Assembly (NCBI GenBank): GCA_002892395.1
Contig: NBBL01000004.1
Location: forward strand, 124,001-188,000
Length of the DNA stretch: 64,000 nt
Source: Lachnospiraceae bacterium
Lineage (GTDB): Bacteria > Bacillota > Clostridia > Lachnospirales > Lachnospiraceae
Direction of reading: 5' to 3'
The translations under genes and the position numbers were made by a program. Under the pieces are notes generated by a model. The model saw only the letters and a program-made list of their open reading frames with translations, was not told the origin of the DNA and ran no database searches. The first letter of the stretch is position 1. Every line of letters starts with the position of its first letter. Shown piece after piece: positions 55,712 through 63,966 of the stretch.

Positions 55712-57082
55712 ATGAACAAACAAAACAGCAGTCGAGCAAATTTTTCCGGTAAACTGGGATACGTCCTCGCTACTGCCGGTTCCGCTGTGGGACTCGGTAA
55801 TATCTGGCGTTTCCCCTATCTCGCCGCAAAGTACGGCGGAGGGATTTTTATTCTGGCCTACGTCATTCTGGCTGTGACCTTCGGCTACACGATGATGATT
55901 TCCGAGACAACGCTGGGACGAATGACAAGGCAAAGCGCCAGCGGTGCCTACCGTCAATTCAGCAGCTCCCGCGGATTTCGCCTCGGCGGTCTTCTCAATG
56001 CCGTTGTTCCGATGATTATCGTCGGCTACTACTGCGTCATCGGCGGATGGGTGCTTCGTTACCTGATCGCCTATGTGGCAGAGGGAACTGCAGCTGTGGC
56101 AGAGAACGGGTATTTTTCAAATTTCATTACCAGTCCCTCCAGCAGCGAGCTGTGTTTTCTGCTCTTTGCGGGCATGACCGCGCTTCTCATCATCCTGGGA
56201 GTGGAGAGCGGCATTGAGCGGGGAACCAAGGTTATGATGCCGATCCTCGTGGTGCTGGCGCTGGTCATCGCGGTCTACTCCATGACCCGCCCCGGCGCCA
56301 TGGCTGGAGTAAAATACATCTTTATCCCTGACTTCTCCCACTTCACCTGGATGGCCGTGGTCGCTGCGATGGAACAGATGTTCTACTCCCTCTCGATCGC
56401 CATGGGAATTCTGTTCACCTACGGCTCCTACATGAAGCAGGATGTTGATATTGAAAAATCCACCTATCAGGTTCAGATCTTTGATACCGGCATCGCGCTG
56501 TTAGCTGCTCTGATGGTGATCCCTGCCGTATTCGCATTCTCAGGCGGAGACCCGGAGCAGTTGAAGGCAGGACCTTCCTTGATCTTCATCACGCTCCCGA
56601 AGGTGTTCGACAGCATGGGAGCAGGAAGACCCCTTGGCGCACTGTTCTTTCTTCTGGTTCTGTTTGCCGCGCTGACCAGTTCCATCTCGCTGATGGAAGC
56701 AGGTGTCTCTTCCTTTGTGGACGAGTTAAAATGCAAACGCGGCACCGCGTGCTTCCTGATGTGCAGCATCATCCTCGTGTTCGGCTCTCTCTCCTCCCTC
56801 GGCTACAATGTGTTGAGCTCCGTCACGATCATCGGCATGCAGTTTCTGGATTTCTTTGATTTCCTCACCAATGCCGTCATGATGCCTATCGCTGCCCTTG
56901 CCACCTGCCTCCTGATTGTCAAGGCGGCCGGAATCGATGCCCTTGTGAAGGAAATCCACATTTCCTCCCGGTTTAAAAGCGAGGGGCTGTATCGCGTTTG
57001 CATCCGCTATATCGCCCCCGTTGCATTGCTCATCATCTTTGTCAGCTCCATCCTTTCTGCCTTCGGCTTATTGAATCTCTGA
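55712..57082 (+). CDS. Sodium-dependent transporter, NSS/SNF family
   Basis: 456 residues with about 11-12 membrane spans. The TM1 signature GSAVGLGNIWRFPYLAAKYGG carries the Na+ site; a second site is in AALTSSISLMEAG. Bacterial members import amino acids such as tryptophan, tyrosine or leucine with sodium. It has its own promoter and a terminator. Substrate is unknown. (Signature in pieces: GSAVGLGNIWRFPYL, AAKYGG.). Confidence 0.93.
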   Translation: MNKQNSSRANFSGKLGYVLATAGSAVGLGNIWRFPYLAAKYGGGIFILAYVILAVTFGYTMMISETTLGRMTRQSASGAYRQFSSSRGFRLGGLLNAVVPMIIVGYYCVIGGWVLRYLIAYVAEGTAAVAENGYFSNFITSPSSSELCFLLFAGMTALLIILGVESGIERGTKVMMPILVVLALVIAVYSMTRPGAMAGVKYIFIPDFSHFTWMAVVAAMEQMFYSLSIAMGILFTYGSYMKQDVDIEKSTYQVQIFDTGIALLAALMVIPAVFAFSGGDPEQLKAGPSLIFITLPKVFDSMGAGRPLGALFFLLVLFAALTSSISLMEAGVSSFVDELKCKRGTACFLMCSIILVFGSLSSLGYNVLSSVTIIGMQFLDFFDFLTNAVMMPIAALATCLLIVKAAGIDALVKEIHISSRFKSEGLYRVCIRYIAPVALLIIFVSSILSAFGLLNL

Positions 57083-57083
57083 T

Positions 57084-57150
57084 GCCAGACAGAACGGCGC
57101 ATCCGGAACATGGAATCTCCGGTGCCGGACAGAACGGCACATCCGGACAT
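57084..57150. repeat. Two-copy direct repeat after NSS gene
   Basis: GCCRGACAGAACGGCRCATCCGGA occurs at 57084 and 57124 (40-base period), between the NSS stop and its terminator. Confidence 0.7.
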
Positions 57151-57166
57151 AACATAATATCAAGCT

Positions 57167-57691
57167 TCATCGAGAAGGCGAGTGTTCCCAAGTCGGAATG
57201 CCCGCCTTTTTTCCTTCCTTAAGACTCTTAAGGAACGCCAGCAACTCGTCCGAGCAAAACTCCTTTTTCACTGCCATGCTCTGGTTGACTCCGATCATGA
57301 GATAAAAATTCGTTTTCGTTTCCTTCACCCGATATAACTGGTCATAGCGGATCTCCGATCTGCTGACCGCGGTGTGCACAACCATGCGATCCGGATAGAA
57401 CTCATAGTCCACCCGCCTGTTATCTGCCGCTATTTTCTGTGAGCGATAGCTTTTCTTCATGGAATAGCGGTAAAAGCCAAAAACCAAGCACGGATAGGCC
57501 AATGCCATGGCGAAGTGAATGATTCCCTCTGCCGTATCCCCGCTCTGTAATGAAATCCCACCTGCCGCCAGAAGCAGCATGGAGACAATTCCGCTGATTA
57601 TAATCGCCTTTCTTCGCTTCAGCGCCCAACACATGGTCTGATATTCCTCATATGTCATTTCGATTGATGTCTGATATCCCTGTTCCTCCAT
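57167..57691 (-). CDS. YcxB-like membrane protein
   Basis: 174 residues. Two membrane spans (about 28-46 and 56-75: AIIISGIVSMLLLAAGGI; IIHFAMALAYPCLVFGFYR) are followed by the cytoplasmic YcxB-type domain (YPDRMVVHTAVSRSEIRYDQL). The function of the family is unknown. It is a single gene, and its last codons overlap the NSS terminator. Confidence 0.75.
   Translation of the reverse strand: MEEQGYQTSIEMTYEEYQTMCWALKRRKAIIISGIVSMLLLAAGGISLQSGDTAEGIIHFAMALAYPCLVFGFYRYSMKKSYRSQKIAADNRRVDYEFYPDRMVVHTAVSRSEIRYDQLYRVKETKTNFYLMIGVNQSMAVKKEFCSDELLAFLKSLKEGKKAGIPTWEHSPSR
57175..57212 (+). terminator. Terminator of NSS gene
   Basis: 14-bp arms (AAGGCGAGTGTTCC/GGAATGCCCGCCTT, with one mismatch and two wobble pairs) followed by TTTT. 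The element lies inside the 3' end of the convergent YcxB-like gene. Confidence 0.75.
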
Positions 57692-57738
57692 CTGATTCCT
57701 CCATTTCCCACCGGCACACCGGCATTCGATTTTCTACA

Positions 57739-57769
57739 GAAAAAAACTGCAGCCAATGCTGACCGCAGT
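57739..57769 (-). terminator. Terminator of ahpC
   Basis: Minus strand 10-bp stem with two G-U pairs (57746-57769), GCAT loop, then seven T. Confidence 0.85.
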
Positions 57770-57811
57770 CTTTTGTCAACGCCAATCCTTTTGATTTTGA
57801 AGCTTCGCCTC

Positions 57812-58375
57812 TTACAGCGCACCCACCAAATCAAGATCCGGCTTAATGGTGCTTGCACCCGGATGCCATCTCGCAGGGCAAACCTGATCGCCGTGCTCCC
57901 GGACGAACTGGCACGCCTGAACCTTGCGAAGCAGCTCATCCGCATTTCTTCCCACATTTCCGGAGGTAACCTCATATGCCACAATCCTGCAATCCGGGTC
58001 AATGACAAAGGTGGCGCGCTCTGCCACACCCTCGTCTTCGATCAGGACATCAAAATCCTTGGCCAGCACGTGGCGCGGATCTGCCAGCATCGGGAACTGA
58101 ATTTTTTCAATCCGCTCGGAATGATCATGCCACGCCTTATGTACAAAATGTGTGTCACAGGACACGGAGTAAATTTCACAGCCGATCTCCTTGAACGTCT
58201 GATAGTGATCCTGCAAGTCTTCCAGCTCCGTCGGGCAAACAAAGGTGAAGTCCGCCGGGTAAAAGAACAGCACGCTCCAGTTCCCCTTCAGATCATCCTT
58301 TGTGATATCCTTGAACTCTCTGTTCTGATATGCCTTGACCAAAAACTCTCCAACTTCTTTTTTAATGAGTGACAT
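57812..58375 (-). CDS. ahpC: Peroxiredoxin AhpC (alkyl hydroperoxide reductase C)
   Basis: 187 residues, typical 2-Cys Prx. FYPADFTFVCPTELEDL holds the peroxidatic Cys47, and QVCPARWHPG the resolving Cys near 165. It reduces peroxides. No ahpF follows, so the reductant may be a thioredoxin/glutaredoxin system or a rubredoxin, both of which appear in this window. AAGGAGG lies upstream of the ATG. Confidence 0.95.
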   Translation of the reverse strand: MSLIKKEVGEFLVKAYQNREFKDITKDDLKGNWSVLFFYPADFTFVCPTELEDLQDHYQTFKEIGCEIYSVSCDTHFVHKAWHDHSERIEKIQFPMLADPRHVLAKDFDVLIEDEGVAERATFVIDPDCRIVAYEVTSGNVGRNADELLRKVQACQFVREHGDQVCPARWHPGASTIKPDLDLVGAL

Positions 58376-58831
58376 CTATCCTTCCTCCTTCATGATTCAT
58401 CGCTTGGATACAATCGGAGCAGAAATGCTCCCGCTCTGTTCCCGGGCGCACCCCGACCTATGAATTAAGCGTACCTAATCACATCCCTATCATATGCTAC
58501 TTTCCAGAATATGAACAGTCCTTTTTCATATTTTAGTCTATATTTGTCTTTTCGTCTATCTTTTGTCCTTTTCCTGTCCCGGCGGCTTTTCTTTGTCCGA
58601 TCTGCGATTCAGAAAATCCGTAGGCGTCATACCGGTGTAGCGCTTAAAGACAGGTTTCTCATAATCGTATTGCTAGTTTATCCAATCTTTCTCCGGAAAT
58701 AAATCCAAAAATCGGTCAAATTATCCCAATTTCTGAGCAAGGTCATTCTATTCCTCTGCTCTATGAACCTTTTGTTCTCCCGATTCGTCTTTCTAAAAGG
58801 CAGATCAATGCTGCAAAAAGGAGGAAAACAC
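58376..58831. other. 456-base region without an intact gene
   Basis: It holds the leader of ahpC with a GGAGCA-GAAA-TGCTCC hairpin (58416-58431), a candidate ahpC -10 box TATGAT near 58494 (minus), the AraC remnant at 58556-58672 and the leader of the DUF4870-like gene. The DNA here is more A+T rich than the neighbours. Confidence 0.6.
58556..58672 (-). pseudogene. Remnant of AraC-family regulator (C-terminal tail only)
   Basis: A 38-codon open stretch encodes YEKPVFKRYTGMTPTDFLNR, the characteristic end of the AraC helix-turn-helix domain, followed by a Lys/Glu-rich tail and stop. A TAG stop lies immediately upstream in frame, and no start or rest of the gene is visible in the preceding 200 bases. 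It is probably what is left after deletion of a regulator gene. Confidence 0.65.
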
Positions 58832-59131
58832 ATGGAACAACTCTCAACACACGCAGAAGAATCAAAAAAGCTTTCCATTATCGGCTACCTTACCTGGATC
58901 GGCTTTGCCATCGCATTGATCAAGGGAGATCTGAAGGATGACTACTTTCGCTTTCACATCAATCAATCCCTGATGATCCACCTTGCAGGTATGGCAGGCT
59001 TCTTCGTCCCCGTGGTCGGTCTTGTTTTTTCGATGATCTCCCTGGTTTTCTGGATTGTCGCTCTGTGCGGCGCCATAAAGGGAGAAAAAAGAAAGGTTCC
59101 GCTCATCTCTGACATAGAACTGTTGAATTAA
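58832..59131 (+). CDS. Small DUF4870-like membrane protein
   Basis: 99 residues from MEQLSTHAEESKKLS (AAGGAGG seven bases upstream). Two to three membrane spans (IIGYLTWIGFAIALI; MIHLAGMAGFFVPVVGLVF; ISLVFWIVALCGAIKG) with the FRFHINQSLMIH motif of DUF4870/Tic20-like proteins. Function is unknown. It lies next to the AraC remnant. Confidence 0.75.
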   Translation: MEQLSTHAEESKKLSIIGYLTWIGFAIALIKGDLKDDYFRFHINQSLMIHLAGMAGFFVPVVGLVFSMISLVFWIVALCGAIKGEKRKVPLISDIELLN

Positions 59132-59153
59132 AGCCAAGCCCTGAGAATCGGCT

Positions 59154-59213
59154 CCATGAACCCGGCACACAAGAAAACACCCCCATGAACTCCGGCACCA
59201 CAAGAAAGCAGCC
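59154..59213. repeat. Two-copy imperfect tandem repeat, about 29 bp
   Basis: CCATGAAC-(TC)CGGCAC(C)ACAAGAAARCA occurs at 59154 and 59183, between the DUF4870-like gene and ptsI-like gene. The second copy contributes the left arm of the hairpin at 59203. Confidence 0.65.
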
Positions 59214-59241
59214 CCATGGCAAAGCATGGCGGCTGCTTTCT
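59203..59241. terminator. Hairpin between DUF4870-like and enzyme I genes
   Basis: 11-bp arms AGAAAGCAGCC/GGCTGCTTTCT with inner CCATG/CATGG pairing. It is symmetric between convergent genes and has only a short T run on the minus side. Confidence 0.6.
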
Positions 59242-59277
59242 GTCTCCTTAAGCGGCACTTGGCAATCCGAAACCATC

Positions 59278-60936
59278 CTAGTTTCTGAGATCCAATTCCC
59301 GAATTTTCTTTCGAAGCGGCAAAATCGCCCCGGGATTGACTGACAATTCATCAATCTCACAGCGCAGCAAGGCTTCTGTAAGCTCCGGCACTGCCCCAAG
59401 CTCCCCGCAGATTCCCACCGGGATCCCGTGGCGGTGTCCGGCTTTTACCGCCATACGGATTTGACGAAGCAAGGCCGTGTAACCCGGATCTCCATGGGTA
59501 TCAAAGTAGCGGTTCATCGCAGGAGCTGTCCGATCCATCGCAAGGGTATACTGCATCAGGTCATTGGTTCCGATGGAAAAAAAGTCGCAATTCCCCGCCA
59601 GCTCATCCGCAATCATCACTGCTGCCGGCGTTTCAATCATAATTCCAAGTGTGTAACTGCCTACCGGCATTCCTTCCCGCAAAAGCGCCTCCCGGCACTG
59701 CTTTAACATGGTGCGGCTTTCCGACAGCTCCGACTCAGAGCTGATCATCGGGAGGAGAATGCCCAGATTCCCAAATGCCGACGCCCGAAGTAAGGCGCGA
59801 AGCTGTGTGCGGAACATATCCGGATGGCAAAGACAAAACCGGATGGCACGGCATCCCAGCGCCGGATTTTCTTCTGTCGGGAGCTGCATATACGCCGTCC
59901 TCTTGTCCGTCCCGATGTCGCAGCTTCTGATCACCACCCGTTTTGGTGCAAACGCCTCGACTGCCTTCCGGTAAACCTGAAACTGCTCCTCCTCTGTGGG
60001 AAACCGATCTCCGTCCAGAAACAGATACTCCGAGCGAAACAGACCGATTCCCTCTGCATCCGCTTCCCTTGCCGCGTTCAAATCCTCCGGCGATGAGATG
60101 TTGGCAACCATCCGAATTCGCCTTCCGTCCCGGGTCTCGCTTGCCTTTCCCTTCAGATCCTGCAGTTCACTTCTGCCCGCTTCCTGCTTTTTCTCTCTGC
60201 TCTCATACCGCGCCAGCATTTCCCGATCCGGATCCAGATAAACGATGCCCGCATCTGCATCCAAAACCGCACAGTGCCCATCCCAGCTTTCTCCGATTTC
60301 CCCGCACTGCACCAGCATCGGCACTCCCATTGTCCGTGCGAGAATCGCCGTATGACTGTTTTGCGTCCCCTCTCTGGTAACCAGACCCAGCAGGCTGCTC
60401 CTGTCCAACCGAACCACATTAGAAGGCATGAAATCCTCCGCCAGGAGAATCGCCGGCTTCTCCGGGTCCTCTCTCCCCGATCCATTCCAAAGATATCCCG
60501 GAGAATCTTCGCGGAGTGCAGTCATCAGCTCCTTCTGCATCTCGATCACATCTCTCGCCCGCTCCCCCATGTAGTCATCGTCCAGTCCGGACAAACGCTT
60601 TGCCTGTGCCTCAAATGCCTCCTGTACGGCATACTCCGCTGTGTGACCCTGCTCTTTGATCTTCCTTCTCACTGCTGTCAGCAAATCGATATCCTCCAGC
60701 ATCATAATATGAGCGGCAAACACCTCTGCCGTGCCCTTTCCCAGCTCCTTCAGGCTCCTCTCATACAGTCCCTGCTGACGCAAAACCGCGGCGTTCCTCG
60801 CTTTTTCCAGACGAATCAGCTCCCTCTCCCTGTCTTCTGCCCATTCCGCTGCCGCGATTCTTTCTTCTCCCTGATGCCATCTGACCGGACCGATTGCAAT
60901 CCCGCCCGATACGGATTTTCCCTTTGCAGTGATCAT
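59278..60936 (-). CDS. ptsI: PEP-protein phosphotransferase (PTS enzyme I)
   Basis: 552 residues from MITAKGKSVSGGIAIGP (AGGGGGAT upstream). The phospho-His is in REGTQNSHTAILARTMGVP (near 190). The PEP-binding barrel has LFRSEYLFLDGDRFPTEEEQ, EIMIETPAA-type IMIETPAAVMIADE and GICGELGAVPELTEALL with the catalytic Cys. It passes phosphate from PEP to HPr. HPr (ptsH) is not adjacent, and the upstream neighbours are VWA/MoxR genes instead. Confidence 0.9.
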   Translation of the reverse strand: MITAKGKSVSGGIAIGPVRWHQGEERIAAAEWAEDRERELIRLEKARNAAVLRQQGLYERSLKELGKGTAEVFAAHIMMLEDIDLLTAVRRKIKEQGHTAEYAVQEAFEAQAKRLSGLDDDYMGERARDVIEMQKELMTALREDSPGYLWNGSGREDPEKPAILLAEDFMPSNVVRLDRSSLLGLVTREGTQNSHTAILARTMGVPMLVQCGEIGESWDGHCAVLDADAGIVYLDPDREMLARYESREKKQEAGRSELQDLKGKASETRDGRRIRMVANISSPEDLNAAREADAEGIGLFRSEYLFLDGDRFPTEEEQFQVYRKAVEAFAPKRVVIRSCDIGTDKRTAYMQLPTEENPALGCRAIRFCLCHPDMFRTQLRALLRASAFGNLGILLPMISSESELSESRTMLKQCREALLREGMPVGSYTLGIMIETPAAVMIADELAGNCDFFSIGTNDLMQYTLAMDRTAPAMNRYFDTHGDPGYTALLRQIRMAVKAGHRHGIPVGICGELGAVPELTEALLRCEIDELSVNPGAILPLRKKIRELDLRN

Positions 60937-60978
60937 CCTATCCCCCTGTTCTCCCGCTGCGCCCACGGCTTTGCTCGT

Positions 60979-62763
60979 TTACTCCGACAGCTCCCGCTTC
61001 AAAAAGCTTCCAGCGATACGGGAAAAGTTTTCGATTCCATTCAAATAGGCGAAGGAATTCCCAAAAATGATTTTCTCATCCTCCAGCTCTTCTTCCTCCC
61101 CGACAAACAACCCGATCACTGTGATCCCTTTTCTCCGCAGCGCACGAATCTGCTTGGCACTGTCCCAAACAGCATACTCGCCGGTGTAGGACGGAAAAAG
61201 CTTTGCCCGTTTCTGACTTACAATCTGATCGTTCGGAATCCCGTCGCTCAGCATCAGCAGAATCCGCTTTTCCTCCGGTCTGTCCAAAAGTCCTGCAGCG
61301 CAGGCCTTCACCGCCAGTCCGTCCCGGTTGTTGCAGCTTCCGTAATACTCAAAGATTCTTAAATTTTCAGGGTGCCCGCCCTCATAATCCCGAAAACGGC
61401 GCAAAACCGTAAAATCTCCGAGTGTACAAAAACTCATCACGCGATGCGGAATCTGCACCTCATCCAAGGCCTCGCTCAAAATATAGCCCTGCAGCGCAAC
61501 CATCCCCTGCCTCGACTGGAGAGAGCCGCTGCCGTCAAGCAGAATGTCCACAACAAAGTCTTTCTTTTCATTCTGAATTTCTCTCAAAAACAAATTGGGA
61601 TTGTTTGTTCTGCCAAGATTCCAGAGCTTAGACGGAATCAGCCTTCCAAAGCTGGCATGGTACGTATCCTTTTCCTCCCGCACACGGACAGCATTACAAA
61701 ATGCATCCGAAATGGATCGAATGCTCTGGTGCACCTGCGCCCGGTGCTCCTCCAAAAGGGATTGATTTTCTTCTCGTATTCGGTTGTAAAAGCCTTCCAT
61801 GGAGGAACTGCTTCGCAGTACATCCTTTGATAATCCATCCGTAAAATGCAGCCTGCAGCCGGAATGGACGCCGACACACAGCTCCCCGGTCAGCGCATCC
61901 AATGCTTTTTGTGTCAAAAAGCTTTTTCCGAATTGATGTTCAATCGAAGCCTCTACCCGCGCCATGGATGCATCATCCAGTATCAGATCCTCTCCTGCTC
62001 CCCTGGTTTCGTGTTCCTTTCGCTCCCCGTCAGATGACCCTGTGATCTGAAACAAAGTCTCTTCCTTTTGCCCGTGATCGGAGCCTTCCTCCTCGCCCGT
62101 CTCCTTTCCGACCACGCGGAATTTTTTTCGAAATCCACGCTCGCTCAGCATCGTGTACAGTGTGACTGCCCGACTGACGAGGGCTTCTGCACTCCGGCAC
62201 GCCATGGCTCCCTCAATCTTTTGCATCAGCTTTTGCCACTGCCCGCTTGCTTCCCTCCGATTGCCCAGCTGTGCTTCCAGCCAATTCCTTTCCAACTCTC
62301 CCCATACCGTGTGGGTGAGCCTTTGCATATCCCCGGTCAGAAGTGTGTGAAAGGCAGACCGCCTAAGCTCCGCAATCCCGGGACGTTGCTCACAGAGCGC
62401 CCGATACAAGGCGCTGTCAAGGCAAACAAAAAACAAGGGGAGAAGAACCTCTTTCTCCTTTTCTCTCCTGAAAATTTCCCGTCCGAGCCATGCGTCCAGC
62501 TGTCTCAATCCGTTTAATTCCGGTTTCCTCTCCCCGGATTCACACTCCGCTTTCCTTCGTTCCGAATAAACGATCTCTGCATAACCAAGCAGCGCCGCGC
62601 TATAGAGGCAGGGCTGATCCCCCGCTTCTCTCCACGCTTTGCTCGCCAAATCCACGCACTCAGGAAGGCGCTTCCGCCCCGATTGACCTGACACCGTGCC
62701 AAGCAATCCTAAAAATCGAAGTCTTTTTTTCTCCTCCGAAGGAGATGATCGTTCCGATTGCAT
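60979..62763 (-). CDS. VWA-domain protein (CobT/NorD-like)
   Basis: 594 residues. A long Glu/Lys-rich N-terminal part and a C-terminal von Willebrand A domain from about 395 (FVVDILLDGSGSLQSRQG) with MIDAS DGSGS and LMLSDGIPND. Such proteins pair with MoxR AAA ATPases to insert metals or cofactors or mature enzymes. The MoxR partner lies 10 bases upstream. The client is unknown. GAGGAG precedes the ATG. Confidence 0.85.
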   Translation of the reverse strand: MQSERSSPSEEKKRLRFLGLLGTVSGQSGRKRLPECVDLASKAWREAGDQPCLYSAALLGYAEIVYSERRKAECESGERKPELNGLRQLDAWLGREIFRREKEKEVLLPLFFVCLDSALYRALCEQRPGIAELRRSAFHTLLTGDMQRLTHTVWGELERNWLEAQLGNRREASGQWQKLMQKIEGAMACRSAEALVSRAVTLYTMLSERGFRKKFRVVGKETGEEEGSDHGQKEETLFQITGSSDGERKEHETRGAGEDLILDDASMARVEASIEHQFGKSFLTQKALDALTGELCVGVHSGCRLHFTDGLSKDVLRSSSSMEGFYNRIREENQSLLEEHRAQVHQSIRSISDAFCNAVRVREEKDTYHASFGRLIPSKLWNLGRTNNPNLFLREIQNEKKDFVVDILLDGSGSLQSRQGMVALQGYILSEALDEVQIPHRVMSFCTLGDFTVLRRFRDYEGGHPENLRIFEYYGSCNNRDGLAVKACAAGLLDRPEEKRILLMLSDGIPNDQIVSQKRAKLFPSYTGEYAVWDSAKQIRALRRKGITVIGLFVGEEEELEDEKIIFGNSFAYLNGIENFSRIAGSFLKRELSE

Positions 62764-62773
62764 GGGTCTCTCC

Positions 62774-63664
62774 TCAGCTCTCGAACATCTCAGATGCCTT
62801 CAGGCTCTCCGAAAATCGCGTGCGGATCACATCCTCCACCAGCTGACGCTCAAATGGATCAAAGCACTTATCCGATACGCCTGCCTTCAGTGCGTGGAAC
62901 GGCGGTATGCCGATTCGTATCATGCGCAGTGCCGCAATCATCCCTCTCAGATCCACAGCGCGGGAAGAGACCTCTCCGCTCTCCGCCTTTTCATGAAGAT
63001 CCAAAAAAAGTGCTGACAGCTGATCCAGTATGGTTTTTTTCACACCCGGAAGCTTTTGGTCAAACAGCCGGTTTAATTCCTCCCGGGACAGCACCGGCAT
63101 CTGAATCACAACAAAGCGGGACACCAGTGCCTCATTCAGCTCCCTCGTGCCTGCATACCCGTAATTCATGGTCCCGATAAAACGTGTCGCAGGATGCAGT
63201 GCAATCCGCTGGTACCCGGGAACATCAATCAGCCGCCTGTAGTCCAGCGCCGCGTGAAGCACTGCCATCGCATCGCTTTTTGCCATATTGATCTCGTCCA
63301 GAATTCCAAAGCCGCCATATTCCGCGCAGCGATAGATCGGCCCCTTCCGCAAGGTTACACGATTGTTTTCAAAGGTGTCCGTCCCAATCAGCATACTGCT
63401 GTCCACGCCGACGTGAAACGACATGGAATAGACCGGTCTCTCCATGAGCCACGCAAGATTTTCCGCCAGAATATTCTTTCCCGTCGCCTTGCTGCCGCAG
63501 AGCAGAACATTTTCCCCTTCCAGCAAAGCCGCCAAAGCAATTTCCAGTATGTCTTCCCCAATAAAGTCCGTCGTCGGCTCTGTCACCCGGTATTTGACTG
63601 CTTCATCCACGGGATACTGCCGCCGGAATTCTCTGAGTTTTTCTTCTAACCTGGGATTCATCAT
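62774..63664 (-). CDS. MoxR-type AAA ATPase
   Basis: 296 residues. Walker A reads GSKATGKN with Asn in place of the usual Ser/Thr; Walker B is FGILDEINMAKSDAM, followed by sensor FIGTMNYGYAGTRELNEAL. It resembles NorQ/CobS-like chaperone ATPases and is coupled to the VWA gene downstream. AAGGAG upstream lies in the end of the repeat frame at 63667. Confidence 0.88.
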   Translation of the reverse strand: MMNPRLEEKLREFRRQYPVDEAVKYRVTEPTTDFIGEDILEIALAALLEGENVLLCGSKATGKNILAENLAWLMERPVYSMSFHVGVDSSMLIGTDTFENNRVTLRKGPIYRCAEYGGFGILDEINMAKSDAMAVLHAALDYRRLIDVPGYQRIALHPATRFIGTMNYGYAGTRELNEALVSRFVVIQMPVLSREELNRLFDQKLPGVKKTILDQLSALFLDLHEKAESGEVSSRAVDLRGMIAALRMIRIGIPPFHALKAGVSDKCFDPFERQLVEDVIRTRFSESLKASEMFES

Positions 63665-63666
63665 GT

Positions 63667-63966
63667 TTACTCCTTGATTACAACGTTTGCCGTTTCTGTC
63701 ATAATGCTACATGCTGTCTCTACCACAGCGCTGCTCGCTGTCTCTACTACAGTGCTGCTTGCTGTTTCTACCATAACGCTGCCTTCTGTCCCTGTCACAG
63801 TGCTACATGCCATTTCTGTCGCAGTGCTGCTTGCTGTCTCTACCATAACGCTGCTTGCTGTTTCTACCATAACGCTGCCTTCTGTCCCTGTCTCAGCGCT
63901 ACATACCGTTTCTGTCACGGCGCTGCTTGCTGTTTCTACCACAGTGCTGCTCACCTTCTCTATCAT
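63667..63966 (-). CDS. Possible octapeptide-repeat protein (doubtful)
   Basis: An ATG-to-TAA frame of 99 codons made almost wholly of a degenerate octapeptide, typified by VETASSVM. Its stop is two bases before the MoxR ATG. It has no good ribosome site, no signal peptide and very low complexity. Because the repeat period is 24 bases, the opposite strand is also open through the array, so openness is not evidence of coding. Confidence 0.3.
   Translation of the reverse strand: MIEKVSSTVVETASSAVTETVCSAETGTEGSVMVETASSVMVETASSTATEMACSTVTGTEGSVMVETASSTVVETASSAVVETACSIMTETANVVIKE
63692..63964. repeat. 24-bp tandem repeat array, about 11 units
   Basis: Units such as GTTTCTACCATAACGCTGCT recur every 24 bases from 63692 to about 63955. 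A higher-order pattern of four units (96 bp) is visible: the pair starting at 63764 recurs at 63860. The array lies upstream of the MoxR gene. Confidence 0.9.

Noticed and set aside
58678-58878. 66-residue minus frame upstream of the AraC remnant as part of the regulator
   Set aside because: It is in another frame and has no AraC-like sequence; it overlaps the DUF4870-like gene start.
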